Assembly (NCBI GenBank): GCA_000151295.1
Contig: GG745331.1
Location: 1,135,443 to 1,199,442 of the forward strand
Direction of reading: 5' to 3'
Origin: Allomyces macrogynus ATCC 38327
Lineage: Eukaryota; Blastocladiomycota; Blastocladiomycetes; Blastocladiales; Blastocladiaceae
DNA length: 64,000 bases
Under the pieces are notes generated by a model. That model was given only the letters and a program-made list of their open reading frames with translations. It was not told the DNA's origin and ran no database searches. Numbering within the stretch: the stretch's first letter is position 1; every line of letters starts with the position of its first letter. Below are positions 33,256 through 45,087 of the stretch, piece after piece. The translations under genes were made by a program, and so were the position numbers.

Positions 33256-34363
33256 ATGACCGGCGAGTCGCGTCAGGACCTGCTCAACTGGGTCAACAGC
33301 CTGCTTGGCCTCAACATTGTCAAGATCGAGGAAATGGGCAAGGGCTTCGCGCTGTGCCAAGTATGTCCAACTCTCGGCTCTGCCCGCGCCAATGCGGTCC
33401 TTCAGAGCCCTCACCGCGATTCGCCATCCGTCTTTCGCTAGATTTTCGACTCGATTTTCCTCGACGTGCCGCTCAAGAAGGTCAAGTTCAACGCCAGGCA
33501 CGAGGTATGATTTGATGCTCTCGTGGTGCACCAAAGCTGCTGCTCAGTGCTGACGTTGGCCCTCCCTTATCGCGACAAACAGTTCGAGTACATTCAGAAC
33601 TTCAAGGTGCTCCAGTCCGTCTTTGACAAGCACAAGATCCCGAACGACATCCCCGTCGAGCGTCTCGTCAAGCTCAAGTTCCAGGACAACATCGAGTTCC
33701 TGCAGGTACGGCTTGCCGCCGCCCTCGTTTCCCTCTTCTCACTCCACTCACCAAAGTCTCGTTTTCTTGCCTAGTTCGTCAAGAAGTTCTGGGACACGCA
33801 CTTCCCCGGCGGCTACTACGATGCTGCTGGCCGTCGCTCCGGTGCCGGTGCGACCGTCGCGACTGGCGCACCCAAGCCGACGCGCTCCCCCGTCTCGTCG
33901 GCTGGTCGCGTGAGCTCGCCGCTCAACGCGGGCCGCCCGCGTTCGTCGCTCGGGTCCAACAACGGCGCCTCCGCCGCTGCTCTGCAGCAGGCGCAGATGC
34001 AGGTCGCAGAGCTGACGGCGCAGGTCGAGGAGGCGCAGGCGGCGCTCGACGCCATGGGCAAGGAGCGCGACTTCTACTTTGGGTGCGTACAAACTGTTTG
34101 CTCTGACTCGTGCAAACTTTTGAGCGACGCGTTTCTTGCGTTGGCCATGTCGCACCTGTTCACCTGACTCACACTCTTGGCCTCGCGTTTCTAGCAAGCT
34201 GCGTCAGGTCGAGGTGGCGCTGCAGGCGCTCCAGGAGCAGGGCCAGGAGTTTGCCGCTGTCAAGGACATTCTCGGCGTCCTCTACGCGCAGGACGCGGAG
34301 CCCGTGCCGATGCACGACGACATGGCCTACCACGACGGTGCCGCCATGGAGGAGACGTTCTAA
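33256..34363 (+). CDS. Microtubule plus-end tracking protein EB1 (Bim1/Mal3 family)
   Basis: Binds growing microtubule ends and recruits partners. Five exons: 33256-33360, 33442-33504, 33583-33705, 33775-34082, 34195-34363; 255 codons. The N-terminal calponin-homology domain shows ESRQDLLNWVNSLLGLNI, KIEEMGKGFALCQ, YIQNFKVLQSVFDKHKI, LVKLKFQDNIEFLQFVKKFW. A Ser/Pro/Gly/Arg linker follows, then the EB1-homology coiled coil (FYFGKLRQVEVALQ...VKDILGVLYAQD). The end METF replaces the EEY/F tail that CAP-Gly proteins read in animals and many fungi. Introns fall inside the CH domain. Divergent from EutBC. Confidence 0.96.
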
Positions 34364-35111
34364 GGCCGCTCCTCGTCGTCGCTCGTTGTCGTTGCCGTCG
34401 CACTTGTGTCATAGCGTCGTTTGCTTGTATTTTTTTTTTGTTCGCATTATTGGGCAAGTTTTGACCCTGTGTACCATGCCTGCTGTAGGCGCCATGCTTT
34501 AATCGGGCGCTCTGTCTGTCTGTGTTGATTGGTTTTGTGGAGTCGTTTTGGCGTTCGTGTTTTCGCTCCAGATTGTTGGGAAATAGGTTGGGAATGTAGC
34601 TTGTTGCTTGCTTGGCTGTCCTGGTTCCATGTTGACAACAACACAACACAAGTCGGGCTGTACTCTGACATTTGCTCAAAACAAGACCGGAAAGCTGCGG
34701 GTTTGTCGCTGCCAGGATTGAGAGTGATAAACACGTATCCACGATTGTCGCGGCAGTCGCGCTTGTGACGCGTGCATGTGGTCGCGCTCCGCCGCATGCG
34801 CGAAAAGGCGCGTGCGCTCGTGGCGGTCTTGTTTTTTTTTGATGCCCACGAATGTGACGAAAGATGCGCCGGAACTGACGGCGTTGGTCAATTCGGGCGG
34901 ATTGACGCTGCAGCAGGCGGCGGAGGTGGGGAGTGGGGGAGCGTAGGTGGGAGAGATGGGGATGGGGCTGGGGAGACTTACGAGGGAGGAAGACTTGATC
35001 AAGTGCGCCGGGCCGGCGAAGTAAATGTCGGCTCTCGTCTTCGTGTCGTCTGCAACCTCCTCGTTCCTTTCAAGCTCGCCGACTTGGCACCAGGAACCAA
35101 GTTGTGACCAT
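34364..35111. other. Intergenic, EB1 3' flank
   Basis: About 750 bp without a recognised gene. It holds T-runs at about 34429-34439 and 34829-34838, consistent with EB1 3' UTR or processing sequence. The 5' end of the decayed gene to the right is not defined and may begin here. Confidence 0.4.
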
Positions 35112-37285
35112 GCCTGCTAGGTGACGCGTCCTCGTCGAGCAAGGACTCGGACCTGTTGCACGATATGCTGTCGTCGCCCGCAGTAGCTGCGGTGGGCCCG
35201 GTACCAGTCCCGGCCGTGGCCACGCCAACCGCGGACCCTCCCGCCGCGGGCTCCGGGCGGCACTTATCGACGCCGGCGCTCGCGCTGCGCCCAACGCAGA
35301 GCACACCGTCCGTCGCGACCTTGCAGCCGGTCACGTTCCTGCATCCGCCGTCCAGCAGTGGGGGCGTCGACGCGTCAAGCTCAATGCCGCGGATCGTCAG
35401 CATTGACGGCTACGCGCCTGCGCCCGGCGAAAGCAAACACGCATCGGCTCTGCTCGTCCACTCGCCCGGCGCCGACGGTGCCGCGGACGACCCGGTGCGC
35501 GTGCGGTCGCTGTCGTTTGGGAGCACCCGCGCCCACTTGTCAGCATCTCGGGGATTCTTGCCGCGCGAGCCGCCGCAGGAGCGTCGTTCCAGGACGTGCC
35601 GTCGGCGCGCGGGACGCTGCCTGCGCTCAAGGCGAACAACAGCAAGGCGTCGGCGGGCCGCGCGCCGACTCAGAAGTTGCGTCGCGTGTTGCCGACGAAT
35701 CGGTGGGAGGACGCGCTGTCTAGTTTGGCGTATTTGACGGCGTGTGACCATGTTGCCGCCCGCCCACGGTGAGTTCGGTGCTCAAGGTGCATTTGAGAGT
35801 CTTGAAGCTGTGTTGAGGTGATTTCATTCTGACTGGGAGTTCCTTAAATATCCATTCAACAGGCGGTGGAGGATCTGCAGTTGCTCTCGTCTGCGCTCAC
35901 GTCGCGGCTGCATCCCAATGCGCCGCTTATCCCTCTGGCCATTGTGGAGCCCATTCGTCTGATGCATGACGACGTGGATTCCCAGAATGCCAACTCAATT
36001 GGTTTGTTCTCTGTTCTTGCTGGTGATGCTACTGCGTTTTGTGGTGTGGAGCCATCAACTGACAGCTTCAAGCACTTCTCAGTCCTTGCGCTCATACTCC
36101 TCACGGCCATCTTTGCATTCTTCGTTGCCGCCAAGGTCGTGCGGTCGTCCAGAATCCGATCGCGACACTGCGGCTGCTTCGGTTCTTGTTCACGATCGAA
36201 ATGCTGGCGATCTCGATTCCAATCGCGTAGCTTCTGCTGGCCGGGCTCAATTGAGGGCCCGGCAAGGTCGTGCACTACGACCAGCTATGCTGTAGCCCGA
36301 CGCGTATGCCGCTCTTGGTCATGGACATGATTGGCATTATTGAGTTTGCACCACTAATGCTGGTAGCGTCGCTCGTGGTGCGTTGTTATCTTATGCTGCT
36401 GCACGCATTTTGGAAAGAGCTTGCTGTTCCACGCTTCTCTGACGCTCTTCCCTACCTTCTCCACGCGGTGTTAGTTCCTGGAAACGTCACAGTCCCGAAG
36501 CCAAGCCGCACAGCCGCATCGACTTTGTCTTTGTCGCTGCGCGCCTCTGCTTTGTCGCGCTCAACACGTTTATGCCCGAGACGCCCACGGGCAACTGGTT
36601 CTACTCGGTCCTGATCACGCTCGGCCTCTCCCTGATTTGCTCCATCACGCTCGCACAGCCCTTCTACGACACGCGCATGACGGCGATGCGGCTTGGGTTC
36701 ATGGTGGCGACGCTCTGCGTCACGATCGTGTCGATGATCGCGTACGGCACGGGCGCCGCGCAGGGGTGGCTGACCAAGTTCGTGCCCGCGGCCATTATCG
36801 GGTTTGCCGCGGGCGTCGCGCCTGCAGCTGCTCGAGCGCGGCCTGATCGACTTCGACGATACGCTGCTGCTCTTCATTGCCGTCGCCGCCTACTTTGGCG
36901 ACGCTGACAAGACCGCCGCCGCCGAATTGATTGGGCAGATCAAGGCGCGCCCAATCCGGTTCAACGAGAAATTCTTGGTCCACGCCAAGGAGCGGCAGGA
37001 GTGCCAAGACGACAAGCTCGGCGAGTACGGAGCGCAGGGCCGTGGACTGCTCGAGAGCACCGAGTTCCAAAATATGGACCGCAAGTCGAAAGTTGCGCAC
37101 TTGTTGAGTTTGTACGCGGTACGTTTGGCTTGGTTCGGGCTTGGCGGGGGAGGGGGGTCTTGCATTGCGCCGGGGCTGATCGGGGAGTGGGTGTGTGGAC
37201 GCGTGATTGTTTCGAGACGGTCCGCACGCACAGGTCGCTCGTGCAGTTGAGCAATGCGCTCAGCAAGTTGACAAATGGCTTCATC
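35112..37285 (+). pseudogene. Decayed multi-pass membrane protein gene, possibly Tmc (tiny macrocysts)-like
   Basis: A Pro/Ser-rich N-terminal frame (about 35113-35530) shifts near 35540 into one reading LPALKANN, then KLRRVLPTNRWEDALSSLAY and a GTGAGT...CAACAG intron (35769-35862). Next come VEDLQLLSSALTSRLHPN, a membrane helix (VLALILLTAIFAFFVAAKVV) and a stretch LFTIEMLAISIPIA interrupted by TAG then TGA (about 36229-36255). More helices follow (FVAARLCFVALNTFMPET; WFYSVLITLGLSLICSITLA) and another frame change near 36825 before LLERGLIDFDDTLLLFIAV. The readable sequence stops as it meets the MRE11 3' end. Architecture resembles TmcB/C-type proteins of zoosporic fungi, a weak match from memory. 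Stops plus shifts argue for a dead copy. Confidence 0.5.
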
Positions 37286-37312
37286 GAATCCTTCCGACAC
37301 ACTTCCCGTCCC

Positions 37313-39921
37313 TTACTTGCGCCCCCGCCCACGTCCACGTCCACGCGATGTGACCCCCGCGAACGACGACGGCAACGACCGCTGCGTTCCCGACTGCGAC
37401 GCCGCCGCCGCTGATCCCGCCGCGGGCGGCGCTGCAAACTGCAGCGTCGTCTGCGTCAACCGCTGCGACGCGGCCGCTGCGGCCGCAGTACTCGCTCGCG
37501 TCGCGCGCGTTGCCGTCGTCCGCGCGGGCGCAGCGCGCTTCTTCGCCGGTGCGACCTCCACCAAATCATCGTCATCATCATCGTTGTCGCCACCATCCAC
37601 ATCCATCGGCTCGTCCTCGTCCGACTCGTCCGACTCCTCGACGCGCCGCTTGCGCGACGCCGCCGTTGTCTTCCGCGTAGTCGCCGCCGAGGCCGTTTTT
37701 GCGGCAGCGCGCCCGCGTCCGCGGCCGCGCGTCGCGGTCGTAGTCTTGGTCGTGGCGGCCTTGGCGCGTCCGCGCGGCGCTGGGGCTGGCCCTGGCGGTT
37801 CCCCGTCGCTCATGAGCGTGTCGTCGCCGTCGGCTCCACCTTCGCCGCCAGCACCCCCACGACGGGTGGCGAGCATGCGCTCGAGCGTGGCGTCGGCCGA
37901 GTAGGCCTCGTTGCGCATTTGCTTGGCGGCGGCAATCGTTTGTCGCATCACGTCCTCGGATGGCGGCTTGGCGTCGACGAGGGTGCCGCGCACTTGGTCG
38001 AGCGACCCGTTGACGAATCTTCAAGAAGGTGTACCGCGTGTCAGTCCGAGTCTTCTCCACCGCTACAACAGCCCGCAGCAGCAACACGTACTCCTTGATC
38101 GCCTCGTTATCGTGCTTTTCCACAAACATGCGCACCGCGTCCCCAAGTTCGCGCTCCGGCAAGACCTCCAACTTCTGTCGGTCGAGCAGATCATTCACCA
38201 GGTCCTCCATGCGCACCTGGTCGAGCTTATCCGGTAACGTAACACGCAACTCCTCGGCCGTCGCGGCGCGCGGCGCCGCTGCCGCCTTCGCATCTTTCGG
38301 CACATGCGCGCGCCGCTTCCGGTAAAACAAAACCACGTCTTTCGGGTTGGCCACTTTGCCCACAAACTGCTGTCCGAACCGCTGCGGGTTGAACGTCGAG
38401 AACCCCGTGTACTCGACTTTCAGGCGCACGAGCGGGACAGGCGCGTCGGCCGGGCCCAAGTCCGGGTGTTCGGCAATCCACTCGTCGACAGCGGACCGCA
38501 CCATGTCCTCGATGGTGGCTACAATCAGTTTGGTCGCGGCTTTCATGTCGCCTTCGCGCAGTCCGTCAATGGCGCCGAGGACCAGGTCGCGGATGACGAA
38601 GGGGCGCACGGAGGTGAGCCGGATTTTCTCGAGTTCGAAGGACGTCTGGTGGATGCGGAGCACGGCCACGTGTCTGCCGTTCGGACGGAGTCAGTCCTCG
38701 AATCGACGCGCCCGCAGCAACCGACCAGCAGAACGTACTTTTCCACGGCCTCCCCCTCGCTCAAACTCGTCGCGATCGAGCTGCCGGGTTGCGTGACGTA
38801 AAACTCCTGCTGCGAATTGAACACCGGGTCGATACAGCACTCGTGCTCGTGGCCCCACAAGACCAAATGCACAAACGGGTCGAGAAACGTTTCCGGGATA
38901 TAGTTGGTCTTGCCGTGTGGGACGCGGTTCTGGTGAATCGTGAGCAGGTTGAACCACTCGTCGGTGGCCTCGAGCGGACGCAGCATCTTGACCTTCTTGT
39001 GCAAGAACGTGCGGTGCAGCCGCTCGTCGCGCACGTTGCCGAGCCCGTAGAGCGCCAGTTTGGTCGCGCCCTTGCGCAACAGGATTGGGGTCATGGTGAT
39101 CGCGTCGGCCTCGCGTTGCCGGCCAAAGTAGTTGACAAGGCCGGTCACGGAGAGGAGGTCGAGCGCGGCGAGGTTGCCGTCCTGGGTGGGTGGGAAAGGG
39201 AGGGGAGCTCAGGGATAAGAGAATCGAGTCAACGAAAACGCGGAATAACCAAGTTCGTACTCCGGATGGGTCGTCATGGTTACCGTGGATCGAGAAGATG
39301 GGCATGGCCACGTTCAGGTTCGGGTCCTGGTAGTTGACGGTCGCGAATCTGGCCATGATTCACATTCAGTTTCAGGTCGTTGCCGAGGAGGATCGCGTCG
39401 TTGGCGAGAAGCGCTTACCGGTTCGGGAAATTGATCGACTGGTCACTGAGAATATCGAGCGCGCACGGCCGGTCGCCAAGACAATATGCGCGCAGCAGCT
39501 CCATGGTACTGTGCAGCGTCTTGCGCGACGGCTTGTTGTCGTGGAACAGATCGCCGCCGAGTAGGATCATGTCGACCTGATTCGGATCCTTCGTCAGCAA
39601 CCAGCACTTCAAACCACGCCGACGGTCGCAGAAGAACCGCAAATTACATGCATTCTTTTTGTGCGCAATCTTGAGAATCTCCTCAAACGCGCGGATCGAG
39701 TCGTCGCCGCGAATCGGGTCTTTTTCCATGTATCCGAGGTGGTTGTCAGTTGCAATTAGCATCGTGATCGTGTCTTCGGGCGGCGCGTGCAGCCCACTCG
39801 CGTCGGCCTCGCCGTCGTGCATGCTCTCGTCGACGGCGTCGAGCATGACCGACTCGTCGGCGGCGCCGTCGCCCGAGGATCGGTCGTGGTCATCGTGGAC
39901 GGCAGCAGGACGGTTGCGCAT
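37313..39921 (-). CDS. MRE11: Double-strand break repair nuclease MRE11
   Basis: Mn2+-dependent nuclease of the MRE11-RAD50-NBS1 complex. The phosphodiesterase motifs are all visible: [11 protein letters not shown] (I), [14 protein letters not shown] (II), [10 protein letters not shown] (III), [12 protein letters not shown] (IV-V), with [11 protein letters not shown] and [18 protein letters not shown] between or after them. The capping domain follows ([12 protein letters not shown]...). The C-terminus is Glu/Asp- and Arg/Gly-rich, ending in a GRGRGRGRK tail like GAR motifs of other MRE11 proteins. Introns lie near 39590-39650, 39360-39420, 39185-39265, 38675-38740 and about 38020-38090. The first donor is odd: the best in-frame join gives a GC-AG intron. 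Start at 39921 gives a 50-residue acidic leader before motif I. Confidence 0.94.
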
Positions 39922-40915
39922 GGTTGGTTTGTGGTTGCTTTGCGCGTGCAGTTGGCAGTTGGTCGGTCAGGGCCGCAGGAGACAAGTTGGCGGCAGGATT
40001 GCAGCAGGTGGAGGGACTTGTCGACGCTGTCGCGAGCAGCGGTCGCGCAAATGTCGGTGGTTGAAAGAGCACGGCGCGTGCCTCGTCGATCAGAGAAGAA
40101 GGGTGGGACTCATTTCTTGCTCCACAACTCCACAGGTTGCAACAGGTACCAAGCGCCGAGCGGTCGGTGGGCCAATATGCGCGACGATCACGTCCGACAC
40201 CAACAACCGCGACCAGAACGACCAGAAGACGCTACGAATACGATATATATATATATGTCCGAGAGAGAGCCAAAACTGTCCACCGTCGTCCGGTCCTCGT
40301 CTCCGCTCCGCAGACTACAATCACCCCAGTGGAGAACTGCTACCAAGCACGCGGCCACGGCGCCCCTCCCCCGCGCCCACAAAACCACATCCTATGGCGA
40401 CTTGCGATCGATCGAGGCCTCCACGCGCATCATCTACCTACACGAAGAGAAGCGGGACGGGTGGTGAGCACCAGTCAGTCGTCGAGGTCGCAAGACGGCG
40501 GCGCAACTTGAAAGAGAACGCACCAGATGCCGCACAATGCCGTCAAGAAAAAGGAGAACGAGAAGCGGGAGAGAGAGCACGAGCAACAACGACAACACGA
40601 ACGACAGCAGGGAGAACAGGATGCGATACAAACAGAAAGAAACAAAGGAAACGACAGAAAGAACTTCATGAAGCAACAACAAGACACACACAGTCCAAGA
40701 CACCCCCCTGCTGCAGCTGTCCGTGTCCCAGTGCGCGCGCTCGTCGGCAGTTGCACCAGTACTGCGTCCCTGCGGGCCGAAGCGGCTGAAAGGTCGGCAG
40801 GCATCCAGGCCGAGAGGAGCAAGTCCACACACAACATCAAACAAGAAAGAGGAGGAAAAGAATCGAGAACAAATCGCGGCACTTGGCGCCGCCGGCTCGG
40901 CGTCCTTGAACGGCC
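39922..40915. other. Intergenic, MRE11 leader and RNA-binding gene 3' flank
   Basis: About 1 kb between the MRE11 start and the stop of the RRM gene (same strand). An AT dinucleotide run lies at about 40243-40256. From about 40530 to 40700 the plus strand is strongly purine-biased, so the minus-strand transcript is pyrimidine-rich, as a 3' UTR of the RRM gene might be. No coding gene recognised. Confidence 0.5.
40243..40256. repeat. AT dinucleotide microsatellite
   Basis: Seven AT units in an otherwise GC-rich intergenic region, about 320 bp upstream of the MRE11 start codon. Confidence 0.8.
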
Positions 40916-41440
40916 TTACTGGCTCGGCAACAGATGGTGCTGCGACGCGAGCGCGAGAATCGCCTCCGGATCGTCCTCGTACGACGGCCCGGCGCCTTGC
41001 TGCTGCTGCACCTGCTGCTGCGACGGCATGTACTGGAGTGGCGGCATCTGCTGCATCATCATCGGCGCCCCAGCGTACATCGGCATCGGTTCGGCGTACC
41101 CCTGGTCGACGAACCCCATGGGCCCGGCACCGTACATGTACGCGGCCGCACCCTGCGCGGCTCCCGGGCCGTACCCACCACCCATTCCGGCGCCCATCCC
41201 GCCATACATGCCGCCGGCCGTCGCCATGCCCGCAGGCACATACCCGCCAAACCCGCCGGCCGCATCAAACCCGGTCGCACGCGCAGCAGCACCCATGGCA
41301 AACGCGCGGCGCGTGCGGTCGTCCATCATCATGCCCATGGGTGCGGCATCGACCATCATCATGTCGCCGCCCGCCTGGAAGTAGGCATTGGCGTTGGCCA
41401 TGGCCGACATTTGCTGCTGCTGTTGTTGCTGCGCGGCCAC

Positions 41441-41476
<36 letters not shown>

Positions 41477-42412
41477 CTGCTGCTGCTGGACCTGCTGCGC
41501 CTGCGACGCGGCCGACATCATGCCCATGCCCATACTCTGCATCTGCCGCGCCTGGTTCGACGCGACAGCAGCCGCGGCAGCACCCATGCGCTGTGCGGTT
41601 GTGGGCCGCGGGTTGAAGAAGGCCTGGTTCGGGTTGCTGTTGGTGGCGGCCGTGCTGGCGGCGCTGTTCTGGAACGCGCGGTTCTTGAACCCGAACCCGC
41701 GCGACTCGGATGACTGCGCGTACTCGATGCGCACGTAGCGGTTGTTGAGCGTGAGCCCTTGCAGTTCGCGGTGCGCGCGCTTGGCGTCCTCGACGTCGCG
41801 GAAGTGCACGTAGACCATTCTATGACCATTCAGGGACAAACACGAGTGAGACACTGGAGGAGTCGTGATGCGCGGCGTGATGGCACGGCCAAACAAACCC
41901 CATCAACGTACCCGCGATCCCCCAAAATATCGCACTGCTCAATCGCGCCATAGCTGCCAAACACATTCGAAATTTCCTCCTCGTTCACGTCCCAGACATT
42001 TGCCAAGAACAGGGTCCGCACCGCTGGTTCACCCGTCTCGTCGCGCGACACGGCAATCGTGACGGGTTTCCCGTTGAGCATAAACTGGCCCGAGGCCTCG
42101 CACGCGCGCTGGACGGCGTCCGGGAACGTGAACTTGATGTAGGCGAACCCCATCATCTCACCCGTGTTCTTGTCGCGCGGCATGCGCACGTCGTCAATCT
42201 TGCCGAAACGACGGAAACAGCGCCGCAGCACAAACTCGTCAATGCCCGGTGGCAGGTCCGAGACATAGACGTGCTTAGCAAACGCGCGGACGGGATTATT
42301 GTTGCCCGCGGCGGGGGTCGTCGTGGCCGTGGCCGGGGTCGACGTCAACGCCGACGCCGACGCGTTCGCAGCGCCGGTGAGCGGCGGCGACCCTGCGGGG
42401 GTCCCGTCGGCA

Positions 42413-42449
<37 letters not shown>

Positions 42450-44610
42450 CCTCACCTTCGCCCGCATCCGCCACCGCGGCCGGTTCTGCCGCAGCCGTCT
42501 CAATCGGCTTCTGCAGCGGGAACCCGCCCTGTTGTGCCGGCGCTGGAGACGAGTCGCGTTTGCCCGTCGACCCGGCACGCGACGCGCGGTCGCCATCACC
42601 AGCGCGATCGGACGGCGTCGCGTCGACGGCCATGGGCGACCCGGGCACGGGACGCGGCGAGACGGGCGTTGGCGCCGGCGAGAACGCGCGCGTTGCGGCG
42701 GGGGCCGCGGGCAAAGTCAGGGTCGGGACCGCGGGAGTCGCGGGCGCAGGCGATGCCGAGCCCTTGTTTGCGGGAGTCGCGGGCTTGCCCTCGATCTGGC
42801 GCAACTTTTTAATCAGGTGCGCAATGTGCTCGGGGCTGCCGGACGGCGCGGGACTGTCGGTGAGGTCAACGGCAGCAGGGGCCGGGGCCGGAGTCGCGGC
42901 AGCAGGTGCAACAGCTGGTGCGGACAGCAGGCGGCAGCGGGTGCCTGAGTCTTGGCGNNNNNNNNNNNNNNNNNNNNNNNNNNNNNNNNNNNNNNNNNNN
43001 NNNNNNNNNNNNNNNNNNNNNNNNNNNNNNNNNNNNNNNNNNNNNNNNNNNNNNNNNNNNNNNNNNNNNNNNNNNNNNNNNNNNNNNNNNNNNNNNNNNN
43101 NNNNNNNNNNNNNNNNNNNNNNNNNNNNNNNNNNNNNNNNNNNNNNNNNNNNNNNNNNNNNNNNNNNNNNNNNNNNNNNNNNNNNNNNNNNNNNNNNNNN
43201 NNNNNNNNNNNNNNNNNNNNNNNNNNNNNNNNNNNNNNNNNNNNNNNNNNNNNNNNNNNNNNNNNNNNNNNNNNNNNNNNNNNNNNNNNNNNNNNNNNNN
43301 NNNNNNNNNNNNNNNNNNNNNNNNNNNNNNNNNNNNNNNNNNNNNNNNNNNNNNNNNNNNNNNNNNNNNNNNNNNNNNNNNNNNNNNNNNNNNNNNNNNN
43401 NNNNNNNNNNNNNNNNNNNNNNNNNNNNNNNNNNNNNNNNNNNNNNNNNNNNNNNNNNNNNNNNNNNNNNNNNNNNNNNNNNNNNNNNNNNNNNNNNNNN
43501 NNNNNNNNNNNNNNNNNNNNNNNNNNNNNNNNNNNNNNNNNNNNNNNNNNNNNNNNNNNNNNNNNNNNNNNNNNNNNNNNNNNNNNNNNNNNNNNNNNNN
43601 NNNNNNNNNNNNNNNNNNNNNNNNNNNNNNNNNNNNNNNNNNNNNNNNTTCCCGTGAGCAATGCGAGCAGCGGCACAGCGAGCGCCGTGTTGGACGCGAG
43701 CTTGGTCGTCAAATTGGCAAACGCCATTTGCGCGTCGAGCATCGGCTGCGCGTCCGGGTTGGTCGCGGGGGCCAAGAGCGCAATCAGCTGCCGCAGTTGC
43801 GGGATCGCGCGTGTCGACAGAAGACGCGCACGGAACAGGTCCTCGGACGTGGACGAGGCCGTGGTTGTCGCCGCGGGCGCCCGAGCGGGTGCGGCGGCCG
43901 GGGCCGACGGGACGGGAGTGGGGACGCGAGCAGCAGGCCTGGCGATCGGGGACGGGGTGGGCCTGGCGGCCGAGGCGGCGGCAGGGTCGCGCTCGCGGGA
44001 ATGATCGAAGGGATCAGCGTCGGCATCGGCGTCGGCGTCGGGCATCGGCACGTCCTCGTCCTTGCCCTGATTCTTGGTGTGGTTGGGGTGCGCGTGCATC
44101 GGGGCGGCCTCGGCGTTGGGCGTCGTGCTCGTTGGCATGGTAGCTCTGGCAAAAAATGGGGAAAACAAGCGACCACGTCAGTACCACCGCACAAGCGCGA
44201 TCCCTATCGGTCACGGCCAGGACAACGCACGACTCTGCTGGTGCAGTGCTGCCCTCAACGGGCGCCGCCGTCGCTGCCGTTTCGGATGACTGGTCGGCGG
44301 TGGCCGCGCTGTCGTCGTTGCCGTTGCTGGCCGGTTCGTTCGAGGCGGTGCGCGGACTTGAGGGAGAAGAACTTGCGCGAGCTGCGGTAGACGGCGCGCG
44401 TTCCACGACGGTTGGAGAGGCCGAGCGCGCGCGGAGACGCTTGGCAGGCGGCGACCCAGGCGAGCTGGGCGGCGAGCGCTTGTTGGGCGAGCTTGCTGAA
44501 GACGACAGTTTGAGTTCGGTAGTCGTGGTGGGGGCAGGAGTTGCGGCGGGCGTGGGAGCGGGCGCGTCGGCGTCGCGCTCGGCCGGGCGCTCTTGCGCTT
44601 GCGGCGACAT
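40916..44610 (-). CDS. RNA-binding protein with two RRMs and a polyQ C-terminus (interrupted by assembly gap)
   Basis: C-terminal exons are certain: 41820-40916 and 41912 leftward to the gap at 42957. RRM1 has HVYVSDLPPGIDEFVLRRCF and RNP1-like MMGFAYIKF. RRM2 has TLFLANVWDVNEEEISNVF and, after the intron, MVYVHFRDVEDAKRAHRELQ. The tail is Gln-, Met-, Gly- and Ala-rich with polyQ tracts. Upstream of RRM1 are Ala/Thr/Pro-rich repeats and SPEHIAHLIKKLRQIEGK. Beyond the gap, 43649-44138 continues as low-complexity coding sequence (DADADADADPFDHSRERDP). A further exon from ATG 44610, Ser/Ala/Pro-rich with a basic KRLRARSAS patch, can be spliced to it (GTGCGT donor near 44225). Whether everything to 44610 is one gene depends on the missing 691 bases. 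Target RNA unknown. Confidence 0.7.
41434..41496 (-). repeat. CAG/CTG trinucleotide tracts encoding polyglutamine
   Basis: CTG units on the plus strand (CAG in the sense direction) form runs of ten and shorter ones around 41404-41502. They encode Gln tracts in the tail of the RRM protein, separated by Val and Ala residues. Confidence 0.85.
42411..42448 (-). repeat. Hexanucleotide repeat GCCGTC (Ala-Thr/Asp coding)
   Basis: About six GCCGTC units on the plus strand. In the sense direction they encode an alternating Ala-Thr run in the low-complexity N-terminal part of the RRM protein. Confidence 0.8.
42958..43648. other. Assembly gap (691 N)
   Basis: Unresolved bases inside the RRM gene. Flanks on both sides are GC-rich low-complexity coding sequence, a likely cause of the gap. 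The N count may be a size estimate, so frame across it is not informative. Confidence 1.
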
Positions 44611-45087
44611 GGGAGACGTGCGTTCGGGTGGGCAGGACAGGAGGGGACGAGGAGTGGTCGAGCGAGAGAGACGGAGCGAGAAGGTGCGCTCTTGTCGTTG
44701 GGCCAGCAAACGTTTGAGCCCGCAAAACAGCGGGTGCAAATCGGCCAAGTCGGCGCGTAAGTACAGGCACGCTTCGCCACGTGTAATCCACGCTGACCAC
44801 GCTGACGAAGCCATGTGCCTCGCACTCGCACAGATCTCACGCCGTGCTCTTCCAGCTGCCACCGTGAGAGGGCGAGGCGCCGAGAAGGCGCGCCGGGGAC
44901 GCTCAGGGACGCTGACCGCCGGCTGTGCGCTGCCCAAAGAAACGATACTCCGAGCGGAAAAGCGACACGGAGGGCTGAGGGCGGAGGAAAGACATGAGAG
45001 TGCCTGAACCTGAAAAATTTGTGTACACGGTCGTGCCCAGAGATGAAACGACTCAAGCTCGCGTCATGATCCGCTTGCAGACTATAT
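44611..45087. other. Intergenic region RRM gene / BUD13
   Basis: 477 bp between the likely RRM gene start and the BUD13 stop (same strand). It should hold the RRM gene promoter and the BUD13 3' UTR. No gene recognised. Confidence 0.45.

Noticed and set aside
42906..44390. Very long open frames running across the gap in several phases
   Set aside because: They are open only because N bases are read as non-stop; coding frame cannot be inferred through the gap.
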